A DNA stretch of 64,000 nucleotides, taken from assembly GCF_018408705.1 (NCBI RefSeq), contig NZ_AP023420.1, positions 2,790,001-2,854,000 of the forward strand. The letters are read 5' to 3'. Source of the stretch: Pusillibacter faecalis. GTDB lineage: Bacteria; Bacillota; Clostridia; Oscillospirales; Oscillospiraceae. A program made the position numbers and the translations under genes. How positions within the stretch are numbered: the stretch's first letter is position 1; each line of letters starts with the position of its first letter. Positions 16,481-24,993 of the stretch are shown here, piece by piece. The notes under the pieces were generated by a model. The model was not told where the DNA came from. It saw nothing but the letters and a program-made list of their open reading frames with translations, and did not search any database.

Positions 16481-17101
16481 ATGGACCTCTGGACTTGGGA
16501 GCGGGAGGCGTGGGCGGACGGTGCCGCGGTTGTTTGTGGCGTGGATGAGGCGGGGGCTGGCCCCCTGGCGGGACCGGTATATGCCGCCGCAGTCATTTTG
16601 CCGCGGGAAGCAGATCTCCCAGGCCTCAACGACTCCAAGAAGCTGACAGCAAAGCGGCGGGAGGCGCTGTATGATCTGATTACCTCCCAGGCTGCGGCTT
16701 ACCATGTGGCCTTTGTTTCCGCGGAGGAGATCGATCAAATGGACATTTTGAACGCCCGGATGCTGGCTATGAACCGCGCCATTGAGGGCCTGACCCAAAA
16801 GCCGGACCTGTGCCTGATCGACGGCAACCGGGATCACGGCAGCACAGTCTCCATCACGGAGCGGCATGTGTGCCTAGTGGGTGGGGACGGAAAAAGCGCC
16901 TCTATCGCAGCGGCCTCCATCTTGGCAAAGGTGAGCCGGGACCGGTACATCATGGAAGTGCTGGACCGCCAATATCCCCAGTACCAGTTTGCCAGGCATA
17001 AGGGCTATGGGACAAAGCTCCATTATGCATGTCTGAACGAATACGGCCCCTGTCCAGCCCACCGAAAGACGTTTTTGAAAAAATGGGAGGCGCGGAGATG
17101 A
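16481..17101 (+). CDS. rnhB: Ribonuclease HII
   Basis: 206 residues. Active site motifs [20 protein letters not shown] and [20 protein letters not shown], with LCLIDGN holding another metal-binding Asp. RNase HII removes ribonucleotides from DNA. ATG at 16481 lies 9 bases after GGAAGGAG, whereas GTG at 16475 is too close. The stop overlaps the ATG of yraN (ATGA). Confidence 0.95.
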   Translation: MDLWTWEREAWADGAAVVCGVDEAGAGPLAGPVYAAAVILPREADLPGLNDSKKLTAKRREALYDLITSQAAAYHVAFVSAEEIDQMDILNARMLAMNRAIEGLTQKPDLCLIDGNRDHGSTVSITERHVCLVGGDGKSASIAAASILAKVSRDRYIMEVLDRQYPQYQFARHKGYGTKLHYACLNEYGPCPAHRKTFLKKWEARR

Positions 17102-17457
17102 GCGCCCCCAAGCGGGCTGGGGACCGGGGCGAGCGCGCGGTGGCCGCTTTTCTCGAACGCCGTGGTTACACCTTGTTGGATCGCCAGTGGCGGTGCCGGC
17201 AGGGGGAATTGGACCTAGTGGCGCTGGACGGCGGAGGAACCCTCTGCTTTGTGGAGGTCAAGCTGCGGGGGAGTGGGGCGATCGGCCTTCCCAGGGAGTT
17301 TGTGGACAGCCGCAAGCAATCCCGACTGCGCGCTGCTGCCGCCTGCTACCTTAGCGCCCGCGCTCTGGACGTTCCCGCCCGCTTTGACGTGGCGGAGGTT
17401 TATGAGGAAGCGGATGGCGCGCTCCGGATTACCTATCTGGAAGATGCCTTTATATAA
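17098..17457 (+). CDS. yraN: YraN family endonuclease-like protein (UPF0102)
   Basis: 119 residues. Opening [20 protein letters not shown], then the nuclease-like core [13 protein letters not shown] and [10 protein letters not shown], the D-(x)n-E-x-K pattern of the restriction-like fold. Function in the cell is poorly known; it is often linked to DNA processing. ATGA overlap with rnhB, the usual neighbour. Confidence 0.92.
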   Translation: MSAPKRAGDRGERAVAAFLERRGYTLLDRQWRCRQGELDLVALDGGGTLCFVEVKLRGSGAIGLPREFVDSRKQSRLRAAAACYLSARALDVPARFDVAEVYEEADGALRITYLEDAFI

Positions 17458-17489
17458 CCAAAAAATTTTCCGAAAGGATGGAATCCCAT

Positions 17490-18977
17490 ATGAAGTATTT
17501 GAGCACGCGGGACCGGAGTGTCCACATGGAATCAGCCCAGGCCATCGAGATGGGACTGAGCCGGGACGGGGGCCTGCTGACGCCAGAGCGTATTCCCCAG
17601 ATTGACCAGACATTTTTAGAGAGCTTGGTGGGTGTCCGCTATCAGGAGCGGGCGGCCAGGGTCATGGGGCTGTATCTGACGGACTATACCGAGGCAGAGC
17701 TGCTGACGTTTGCGGAGAACGCTTATGGCCCAGAGAAATTTGACACGGAGGCCGTAGCCCCCGTTCGCACTCTGGACGATGCTACCCACTGCCTGGAGCT
17801 CTGGCACGGCCCCACCAGCGCTTTCAAGGACATGGCGCTGCAGATGCTGCCGCAGCTGCTCTCCGCAGCCCTGAAAAAGACCGGAGAGGACAAGACCGCC
17901 TGCATTCTGGTGGCTACCTCTGGAGACACCGGCAAGGCCGCTATGGAGGGCTTTGCGGACGTGCCACAGACGAAGATTCTGGTCTTTTACCCCAAGGACG
18001 GCGTGTCCAAGGTGCAGGAGGCCCAGATGGTCACACAGGAGGGGAAGAATGTGGGCGTGTGCGCCGTTGTGGGGAATTTCGACGACGCACAGGCCGGCGT
18101 GAAGCGCATTTTCTCCGACGAAAAGATGCGGCAGACTCTGGCTGAGCGGGGGTATTTTCTCTCCTCCGCCAACTCCATCAACTGGGGCCGCATTCTGCCT
18201 CAGGTGGTTTATTACATTTCTGCCTACTGTGATCTGGTACGGGATGGAAAGCTGAATATGGGAGAGAAGGTGAACTTCTGCGTCCCCACGGGCAACTTCG
18301 GGGATATTCTTGCGGCCTATTACGCAAAGCGTATGGGCCTGCCGGTAGAGAGGCTGATCTGCGCCTCCAACCGCAACGATGTGCTGACGGACTTCCTGCG
18401 CACTGGTATTTATGACCGCAACCGCCCATTCCACACCACCATGAGTCCCTCCATGGACATCCTTGTGTCCAGCAATCTGGAGCGACTGCTGTTCGACCTC
18501 TCCGGAGAAAACGATGCCGAGGTCCGCAGCTATATGGAGTCCCTGACAAAAGAGGGACGCTATGAGGTCTCCGACAGCATCAAGGCGGCGCTGCGGGAGC
18601 AGTACTGGGGCGGCTTCTGTGATGAGGCGGGGACTGCCGACGCCATCGCTGATTTTTATCACCATAAAGGCTATTTGATCGATACGCACACGGCGGTTGC
18701 GGCTCATGTCATGGAGCAGTACCGTGCGGCCACCGGAGACCGGACGCCTACGGTGTTTGTCTCTACTGCGTCGCCCTATAAGTTCTGCAATCACGTCCTC
18801 GCTGCCATCGGTGGGACTCCAAAAGGCGACGGCGTGGAGCTGCTGGATCAGCTCCACAGCGCGACCGGCGTGCCGGTGCCCCGGCGTCTTGCGGCGCTGA
18901 AAGGCAAGGAGAGACGCTTTCATCTGGACTGTGAGAAGGCCGGCATGGACGGCGTGGTGCTGGACTTCCTGCGGTAA
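17490..18977 (+). CDS. thrC: Threonine synthase
   Basis: 495 residues, the long (fungal/E. coli-like) type. It opens MKYLSTRDRSVHMESAQAIE, has GPTSAFKDMALQMLP with the Lys that binds pyridoxal phosphate, ATSGDTGKAAMEGFADV, and NSINWGRILPQVVYY. It converts O-phosphohomoserine to threonine. The start at 17490 follows AAAGGATGG with good spacing; an ATG at 17478 lies inside that ribosome site. Confidence 0.95.
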   Translation: MKYLSTRDRSVHMESAQAIEMGLSRDGGLLTPERIPQIDQTFLESLVGVRYQERAARVMGLYLTDYTEAELLTFAENAYGPEKFDTEAVAPVRTLDDATHCLELWHGPTSAFKDMALQMLPQLLSAALKKTGEDKTACILVATSGDTGKAAMEGFADVPQTKILVFYPKDGVSKVQEAQMVTQEGKNVGVCAVVGNFDDAQAGVKRIFSDEKMRQTLAERGYFLSSANSINWGRILPQVVYYISAYCDLVRDGKLNMGEKVNFCVPTGNFGDILAAYYAKRMGLPVERLICASNRNDVLTDFLRTGIYDRNRPFHTTMSPSMDILVSSNLERLLFDLSGENDAEVRSYMESLTKEGRYEVSDSIKAALREQYWGGFCDEAGTADAIADFYHHKGYLIDTHTAVAAHVMEQYRAATGDRTPTVFVSTASPYKFCNHVLAAIGGTPKGDGVELLDQLHSATGVPVPRRLAALKGKERRFHLDCEKAGMDGVVLDFLR

Positions 18978-18980
18978 GTG

Positions 18981-19292
18981 ATGAAGCTCAGTCGGAAATG
19001 GGCCAGGATTGTCTGCGTTTTGCTGGCGCTGGCAGTGGCGTTCGCGGTACTTCCGATGGCGGCGTACCATCTGGCGGGAGCCCGGTCTCCGGACTGGGCC
19101 GTAGCGGGGGTGCTGGGCGCCGTTGGATTCTTAAGCGCCGGCGTGGTGCTGCGGCTCAAGCATTTGCGGTGCCCATACTGCGGCAGGAGCGCGGCGATTC
19201 CTCAGTGGCGGACGGGGAAGCGCCTTTACTGCCCCTGCTGCGACAGAGCACTGTTTTATGACGACGAATCCGATGAAGAGGGGGGGAGTTGA
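18981..19292 (+). CDS. Small membrane protein with a zinc ribbon
   Basis: 103 residues. Two hydrophobic spans (residues about 10-30 and 38-58) are followed by CPYCGRSAAIPQW ... YCPCCDRALFYDDES, two CxxC pairs forming a probable zinc ribbon facing the cytoplasm. It starts 4 bases after thrC and ends next to the phosphoesterase gene, so it sits in one transcription unit with them. No known function. Confidence 0.65.
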   Translation: MKLSRKWARIVCVLLALAVAFAVLPMAAYHLAGARSPDWAVAGVLGAVGFLSAGVVLRLKHLRCPYCGRSAAIPQWRTGKRLYCPCCDRALFYDDESDEEGGS

Positions 19293-19991
19293 ATGGCCCT
19301 TTATGCCATCGGGGACTTGCATCTATCCTTGGCGGTTGATAAGTCCATGGAGGTTTTTGGACCGGCTTGGGAAAATTATGTCAATCGCATTGCGGAGAGT
19401 CTCTCTCATCTGACGGAGGAGGACGTCCTGATTTTAGCGGGGGATACCTCCTGGGGCATGAACCTCCGGGAGGCGGAGGCGGACTTCCGTTTTCTGGACC
19501 GCTTTCCCTGCCGGAAATACCTGCTCAAGGGCAACCACGATTACTGGTGGACCACCGCCGCAAAATTCCATGCCTTTTGTGCGGACAAAGGGCTGACCAC
19601 GCTGGAGCTGCTGCATAACAACTGCCATGTCTATGGGGAGTATGCCCTGTGCGGAACCCGGGGGTGGTTCTGGGAAGAGGAGCAAAAGCCGCAGAACGCC
19701 AAGGTGCTGAGCCGAGAGGTGGGACGGCTGGAGACCTCTTTGCAGGCGGCGGGAGAGCGGCCGATTTTCTGCTTTCTGCACTATCCCCCGCTTTACCAGG
19801 GGTATCAGTGCCCGGAAATTTTGGCGGTTCTGGAGAAGTACCAGGTAAAACGGTGCTATTATGGACATCTGCACGGTCCCACCATCAAGCGGCGGATGGA
19901 AGGCAGTTGGAGGGGAATCTCGTTCTCTCTGATCTCCGCAGACCATCTGGGCTTTTGCCCTAAAAAAATTTGTGATGCCCCGACGCTGTAG
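19293..19991 (+). CDS. Metallophosphoesterase
   Basis: 232 residues with the calcineurin-like metal motifs in order: AIGDLHLS, LILAGDTSWG, LLKGNHDYWW, CFLHYPPLY and YYGHLHGPT. This matches a family of predicted phosphohydrolases common in Clostridia. The substrate is unknown. The ATG follows GGGGGGAG. A hairpin follows the stop. Confidence 0.88.
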   Translation: MALYAIGDLHLSLAVDKSMEVFGPAWENYVNRIAESLSHLTEEDVLILAGDTSWGMNLREAEADFRFLDRFPCRKYLLKGNHDYWWTTAAKFHAFCADKGLTTLELLHNNCHVYGEYALCGTRGWFWEEEQKPQNAKVLSREVGRLETSLQAAGERPIFCFLHYPPLYQGYQCPEILAVLEKYQVKRCYYGHLHGPTIKRRMEGSWRGISFSLISADHLGFCPKKICDAPTL

Positions 19992-19996
19992 TTTTA

Positions 19997-20033
19997 GGAG
20001 GAGCCGCCAGAGAAAACAACCGGCGGCTCCTCC
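19997..20033. terminator. Hairpin between convergent genes
   Basis: Perfect 12-bp stem GGAGGAGCCGCC/GGCGGCTCCTCC with a 13-base loop. No clear T run on the plus strand; on the minus strand TAAAAC follows. Probably a shared terminator of the phosphoesterase and mtnN genes. Confidence 0.55.
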
Positions 20034-20075
20034 ATGATCGAAAAAGGGGATTCCCTGAAACCAAGGGGAAGAACT

Positions 20076-20777
20076 CTAGGCCCCATGTGTCGCCCATAAC
20101 CTCAGCATTTGTCTGACAAAGTCGGCGGACTGTGCGGAGGCTCTTTGACAGTTTTTCTCAAAGAGCTCCGGAGCACTGTGATCTGCTTGGTCTGTCAGGG
20201 TTCTGACGGCAAGAAAGGGAATTTTGTTGACATAGCATACATGAGCAATACCGGCACTCTCCATATCAACGCTCAAAGGGGCGAAGTCTTGGAGAATCCG
20301 ATGCTTTTCTTTATCATCAATAAAGCTTTCGCCGGTGACGGTTCTGCCAAAGACGACAGGATAGGAGACTTGCTTGGCTGCATGTCGGGCCAGGGTCAGC
20401 AGATGAGGGTCCGCCTCTATATAAAGGGAAGAGAGCCAAGGATGAAAGTCTGTCAGAATATCGGCGCTTACGTCGTGGTAGGCGGTGGCGGTAGAGACGA
20501 CGGTATCGAAAATGTTCAGGCCGCTTTGGATAGCTCCGGCAGTGCCGGTGTTGATCATCACGTCACAGTGATAGGTGTCAATCAGAATTTGCGCGGCAAT
20601 GGCAGCGTTTACCCGGCACACGCCGGAGAACAGCGTTGTGACAGGAAAGCCCTCCAGCTGCCCACAATAGAATTTCAGCATGGCCCTTTCTGAAATCTGG
20701 CAGTGCTCTATCCAGGGGAGAAAGGGGGCGAGCTCGTCGTCTCCTGCACACAGGATTCCAATGGTCGTGTTTTTCAT
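20076..20777 (-). CDS. mtnN: 5'-methylthioadenosine/S-adenosylhomocysteine nucleosidase
   Basis: 233 residues. Motifs: opening TTIGILCAGDDELAPFLPWI, INTGTAGAIQSGLNIFDTVV, TGESFIDDKE and LSVDMESAGIAHVC, with the catalytic Asp in LTDQADHSAPE. The enzyme cleaves the adenine from methylthioadenosine and S-adenosylhomocysteine, clearing by-products of SAM use. AAAGGA precedes the ATG. The nearest promoter (21033-21060) would give a leader of about 250 bases. Confidence 0.92.
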   Translation of the reverse strand: MKNTTIGILCAGDDELAPFLPWIEHCQISERAMLKFYCGQLEGFPVTTLFSGVCRVNAAIAAQILIDTYHCDVMINTGTAGAIQSGLNIFDTVVSTATAYHDVSADILTDFHPWLSSLYIEADPHLLTLARHAAKQVSYPVVFGRTVTGESFIDDKEKHRILQDFAPLSVDMESAGIAHVCYVNKIPFLAVRTLTDQADHSAPELFEKNCQRASAQSADFVRQMLRLWATHGA

Positions 20778-21060
20778 GGTTTGTGGTCCTTTCTGCAGAT
20801 CTCTGCCGCTCTTTCAAGGAATGGAGCGATCCTTTGTTGAGGGGCAGGTGAGGTGTGTTGATCTGGGGCTGAGGAGGGCGGACAAGGCCATCGCTCCGGC
20901 AGATGCTCCCTATTTGCGCGAAACCGTGCGGCGGGAAACCACAGATTCCGAGTAGAATGCTGATCCTGCCAGGGCGGATCAGACGTGCCCGCAGACGGTT
21001 CTCCTGAGAGCGGCCGCTCTTTGCCGGCTACTATTCTATCAAAAATCTTTGATTCTTCAA
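20778..21060 (-). promoter_or_regulatory. Promoter and long leader of mtnN
   Basis: On the minus strand TTGAAG (21055-21060), 16-base spacer, TAGAAT (21033-21038). About 250 bases lie between it and the mtnN start, with no open frame that looks like a gene. GGAGCGAT and ATCGCTCC within it are complementary and could form a stem. It does not match the SAM-I core as I know it. The rest of the gap up to tig (21333) shows nothing recognisable. Confidence 0.45.
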
Positions 21061-21332
21061 GCACCGTTTCTTTAAGGTCTGCGCCTGCACGGACAGGTAA
21101 ACATAAGCTGGCGGGATTTGTGGAAGAGCGCCTTTTCGGAAACAGGGGGTATATGGAAGGGGCCCTTGGCAGCTGGAGGGAAGCGTTGCTCAGGGGAACG
21201 GGAGTCCACGGAAGAAAAGTTTCCAAATTAAATGAAGTTTCCTTGAAAAAAGACTAGCATTTTCCGGATTCTTCTGATAAAATATAAAAACGCATCGGTG
21301 TGCAGCCGGTGATGAACGGAGGAGTAAACAAA

Positions 21333-22790
21333 ATGAGTGTGAAAAGCTGCGAAAAAGTTGAGAAAAGTCAGGTCGCGCTGACCATTGAGGTGGGCGCGGC
21401 GGAATTTCAGGCCGCCATTGAAAAAGCATATCAGAAGATGCGCAAAAAGATCAATGTACCGGGCTTCCGTCCCGGCAAGGCTCCTCGGAAGCTGATCGAG
21501 GGCATGTATGGCGCAGAGGTGTTTTTTGAAGAGGCCATTAATATTGCGTTCCCCGATGCCTATGACGCTGCTGTGAAGGAACAGGAGCTCCAGGTGGTAG
21601 GCTATCCCTCCGTGGAGCTGGTGGGCGAGGCCACGCAGGACGGGTTCACCTTCAAGGCCGTGGTTCCCGTGTACCCCGATGTGACCCTGGGCGAGTACAA
21701 GGGCCTCAGTGCGCCCAAAGACGAGGTGAAGGTCTCTGCCGCTGATGTGGATGAGCGCATCAAGTCCCTGCTGGACCGCAATACCCGCCTTGTGAGCGTG
21801 GAGCGGGAAGCTCAAGAGGGTGACACCGCTGTGATCGACTTTGAGGGTTTCCTGGACGGCGTACCCTTTGAGGGCGGCAAGGGAACCAACCACAGCCTGG
21901 AGCTGGGTTCCCACAGCTTTGTCCCCGGATTTGAAGAGCAGGTTGTCGGGATGAAGGCTGGGGAGGAGAAGGATCTTGATATCACGTTCCCCGAGGACTA
22001 CACCCCGGAGCTGGCTGGCAAGGCAGTGGTGTTTAAGGTAAAGGTCCATGAGGTGAAGGAAAAGGAAGTCCCTGCACTGGACGATGAGTTTGCCAAGGAT
22101 GTCTCTGAGTTTGACACTTTGAAGGAACTGAAGGCTGATCTGAAAAAGAAGATCACCGAGGAGCGCCAGAAGGAAGCGGACCGGGCTTTTGAGAATACCC
22201 TTATGGAGCAGGTGGCAGAAAAGATTACCGCTGATATCCCTGACGCTATGGTAGAGGCCCAGGCAAGACAGTTTGTAGACAACTTTAAGATGCAGATTGC
22301 CCAAAGCGGCATTCCCTATGACCAGTACCTCAAGATGACCGGCATGAGTGAGGACAAGCTCCTGGAGGATGCCAGAGAGCCGGCTCTGCGTCAGGTGCGG
22401 GTAGACCTGGCTGTGGCCGCCATTATCAAGGCGGAGGATATCCAAGTGACCGATGAGGATGTGGAGGCCGAGTACCAGAAGCTCGCTGAGCAGTATGGTA
22501 TGGAGCTGGAGATGGTCAAGAAGTATCTGCCCGCAGATCAGACCAAGGATCAGCTGGCCAACCAAAAGGCTGTGGCAATTGTAGTGGAGAGCGCCACCGC
22601 TACCAAGCCCGAAAAGAAGAAAGCCACCAAGAAGACGGAGGGTGCCGAGGACGAGGAAAAGCCTGCAAAGAAGTCCGGCGCGAAAAAGGCTTCCAAGCCG
22701 GCAGAGGATGCTGCTGAGGGGGAGGAAAAGCCCGCCAAGAAGGCCACTGCCAAAAAGACCTCTAAAAAAACTGAAAAAGAGGGCGAATAA
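21333..22790 (+). CDS. tig: Trigger factor with a Lys/Ala-rich tail
   Basis: 485 residues. N-terminal ribosome-binding domain with [20 protein letters not shown], a peptidyl-prolyl isomerase domain ([33 protein letters not shown]), then the helical C-terminal domain. It is the ribosome-bound chaperone. After the normal end (about residue 425) it has a tail of about 60 residues made of Lys, Ala, Glu, Pro and Thr with repeated KPAKK. GGAGG precedes the ATG at 21333. Followed by clpP, clpX and lon as in many Firmicutes. Confidence 0.95.
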   Translation: MSVKSCEKVEKSQVALTIEVGAAEFQAAIEKAYQKMRKKINVPGFRPGKAPRKLIEGMYGAEVFFEEAINIAFPDAYDAAVKEQELQVVGYPSVELVGEATQDGFTFKAVVPVYPDVTLGEYKGLSAPKDEVKVSAADVDERIKSLLDRNTRLVSVEREAQEGDTAVIDFEGFLDGVPFEGGKGTNHSLELGSHSFVPGFEEQVVGMKAGEEKDLDITFPEDYTPELAGKAVVFKVKVHEVKEKEVPALDDEFAKDVSEFDTLKELKADLKKKITEERQKEADRAFENTLMEQVAEKITADIPDAMVEAQARQFVDNFKMQIAQSGIPYDQYLKMTGMSEDKLLEDAREPALRQVRVDLAVAAIIKAEDIQVTDEDVEAEYQKLAEQYGMELEMVKKYLPADQTKDQLANQKAVAIVVESATATKPEKKKATKKTEGAEDEEKPAKKSGAKKASKPAEDAAEGEEKPAKKATAKKTSKKTEKEGE

Positions 22791-22942
22791 ACGCGGATTT
22801 TTCCAGGGAGGCCCCGTTACACATTTTACAAATTCGACATATTCTCCCATGGTACTTGTGGTATCATGGGAGAATGGCGTTATCAGGCGGAGTTTTAGAT
22901 CTTGCAGACTCTGCTGCCACAGAAGAACGGAGGTATTCAAAA

Positions 22943-23527
22943 GTGAGTTTAGTTCCATATGTAGTTGAGCAGACCAACCGTGGAGAACGGTCCTATGACA
23001 TTTTCTCCCGCCTGCTGAATGACCGCATTATCTTCCTGGGGGAAGAGGTCAATGCCACTACCGCCAGCCTTGTTGTGGCACAGCTTCTGTATCTGGAGGC
23101 CCAGGACCCGGACAAGGACATCCAGCTCTATATCAATAGCCCTGGCGGCTCTGTGACGGACGGCATGGCCATCTATGACACCATGCAGTATGTCAAGTGC
23201 GATGTGTCCACCATCTGCGTGGGTATGGCCGCCAGCATGGGCGCGTTTCTGCTCTCCTCTGGCGCCAAGGGCAAGCGGATTGCTCTGCCCAACGCTGAGA
23301 TTATGATTCACCAGCCCTCCGCCGGAACCCAGGGCCAGATTACGGATATGGCCATTCACCTCAAACGGTTGGAGACCATTAAGAAGCGGATGAACCGCAT
23401 TATGGCTGAAAACTGTGGCCGCTCTTTGGAGGAAGTTACCGCTGCCTGTGAGCGGGATAACTTCATGAGTGCGCAGGAGGCGCTGGACTTCGGTCTGATC
23501 GACAAGATCATCAGCGGAAAAAAGTAA
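22943..23527 (+). CDS. clpP: ATP-dependent Clp protease proteolytic subunit
   Basis: 194 residues from GTG at 22943, preceded by GGAGG (22929-22933). The usual opening [20 protein letters not shown] fits this start. Catalytic residues: Ser in [12 protein letters not shown], His in [10 protein letters not shown], Asp in LIDKI. ClpP forms the proteolytic barrel that works with ClpX or ClpC. clpX follows after 20 bases. Confidence 0.97.
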   Translation: MSLVPYVVEQTNRGERSYDIFSRLLNDRIIFLGEEVNATTASLVVAQLLYLEAQDPDKDIQLYINSPGGSVTDGMAIYDTMQYVKCDVSTICVGMAASMGAFLLSSGAKGKRIALPNAEIMIHQPSAGTQGQITDMAIHLKRLETIKKRMNRIMAENCGRSLEEVTAACERDNFMSAQEALDFGLIDKIISGKK

Positions 23528-23547
23528 GAAACTGAGGTATCAAAACC

Positions 23548-24864
23548 ATGAGCGACGAAGCCAAGAAGGCTCTGCGCTGTTCCTTCTGCGGAAAGCATGA
23601 AAACCAGGTCCACCGAATGATTCAGGGGCCTGGCGTGCGCATCTGTGACGAGTGCGTGCAGCTGTGCATGAGTATTTTGAACGACGGATTTGACCAGGCG
23701 GACTCCAGCCCGCTGGAGGACATTCCTGACCAGCTCCCAACACCCCGGGAGATCCGGGACATTTTGGACCAGTATGTGATCGGCCAGGATGAGGCGAAGG
23801 TGGCGTTGTCCGTTGCAGTGTACAACCACTATAAGCGGGTCTATTTCGGTGGGGACGAGGATGTGGAGCTTCAAAAGAGCAACATTTTGATGCTGGGACC
23901 CACCGGTTCTGGCAAGACCCTATTTGCCCAGACATTAGCAAGGATTTTGCAGGTGCCCTTTGCCATTGCCGACGCCACCACACTAACCGAGGCCGGCTAT
24001 GTGGGCGATGATGTGGAGAACATTCTTCTGCGTCTGCTGCAGGCCGCGGACTTTGATGTGGAGCGGGCGGAGCACGGCATCATCTATGTGGATGAGATCG
24101 ATAAGATTGCCCGTAAGAGCGAAAATCCCTCCATTACCCGGGACGTATCCGGCGAGGGGGTTCAGCAGGCACTGCTGAAAATTGTGGAGGGGACCGTGGC
24201 CAACGTACCGCCTCAGGGCGGCCGAAAGCACCCCCATCAGGAATTTATCCAGATCGACACCCGAAATATCCTCTTTATCTGCGGCGGCGCCTTTGACGGG
24301 CTAGAGAAGATTATTGAAAAGCGTCTGGACCAAAAGAGCATTGGTTTTGGAGCCAATGTCCAGGGGAAGAAGGATAAGGACCTGAGCCGCATCCTGCGGG
24401 AGGTGCAGCCTCACGATATTCTGAAGTTCGGCCTGATTCCGGAGCTGGTGGGCCGCCTGCCGGTGATTGCCCCCCTCAACGCGCTGCAGCGGGGGGATCT
24501 GGTTCGGATTTTGCAGGAGCCGAAAAACGCTCTGGTGAAGCAGTACAAAAAGCTGCTGGAATATGACGATGTGGACCTGGAGTTTGCTCCGGAGGCGCTG
24601 GACGCCATCGCGGATAAGGCCATTGAGCGAAACATCGGCGCCCGAGGCCTGCGGGCTGTGATGGAGGGGATGTTGACGCAGCTGATGTACGATGTCCCCT
24701 CGGACCCCACAATCTCCAAGGTGGTGATCACCCGGGAGTGTGTGGAGGGCACCGGCCAGCCTATTCTGACGCGGGACCCCCACAAAGTGAACTATTCTGT
24801 GAAATTGAACACCGGCAAGGGTGGAAAGCCGGCATCGGATTCCGCCCCTAAGTCGGCGTCTTAA
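23548..24864 (+). CDS. clpX: ATP-dependent Clp protease ATP-binding subunit ClpX
   Basis: 438 residues. N-terminal zinc finger ([10 protein letters not shown] ... CDECVQLC), Walker A GPTGSGKT, Walker [11 protein letters not shown], ending in the C-terminal D2 domain. It unfolds substrates and feeds them to ClpP. The last 15 residues ([14 protein letters not shown]) are a low-complexity tail. Terminator follows. Confidence 0.97.
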   Translation: MSDEAKKALRCSFCGKHENQVHRMIQGPGVRICDECVQLCMSILNDGFDQADSSPLEDIPDQLPTPREIRDILDQYVIGQDEAKVALSVAVYNHYKRVYFGGDEDVELQKSNILMLGPTGSGKTLFAQTLARILQVPFAIADATTLTEAGYVGDDVENILLRLLQAADFDVERAEHGIIYVDEIDKIARKSENPSITRDVSGEGVQQALLKIVEGTVANVPPQGGRKHPHQEFIQIDTRNILFICGGAFDGLEKIIEKRLDQKSIGFGANVQGKKDKDLSRILREVQPHDILKFGLIPELVGRLPVIAPLNALQRGDLVRILQEPKNALVKQYKKLLEYDDVDLEFAPEALDAIADKAIERNIGARGLRAVMEGMLTQLMYDVPSDPTISKVVITRECVEGTGQPILTRDPHKVNYSVKLNTGKGGKPASDSAPKSAS

Positions 24865-24870
24865 AACAAG

Positions 24871-24905
24871 GAGGAAAGGGGACGCCGCCCCTTTCCTCTG
24901 TTTTT
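24871..24905 (+). terminator. Terminator after clpX
   Basis: GAGGAAAGGGG/CCCCTTTCCTC stem followed by TGTTTTT. Confidence 0.9.
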
Positions 24906-24993
24906 GTATCATCCATATGCGCCGCCGGCATTACTTTACTCATTGTGCACTCCTGGCGCATAAGGCTTCATTCCCAAGAAAGGAACTACAACC

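Noticed and set aside
17616..19070. Long minus-strand frame opposite thrC
   Set aside because: Shadow of thrC; no ribosome site or family motif.
21228..22958. Very long minus-strand frame opposite tig
   Set aside because: Shadow of tig caused by its codon use; Leu/His-rich without motifs.
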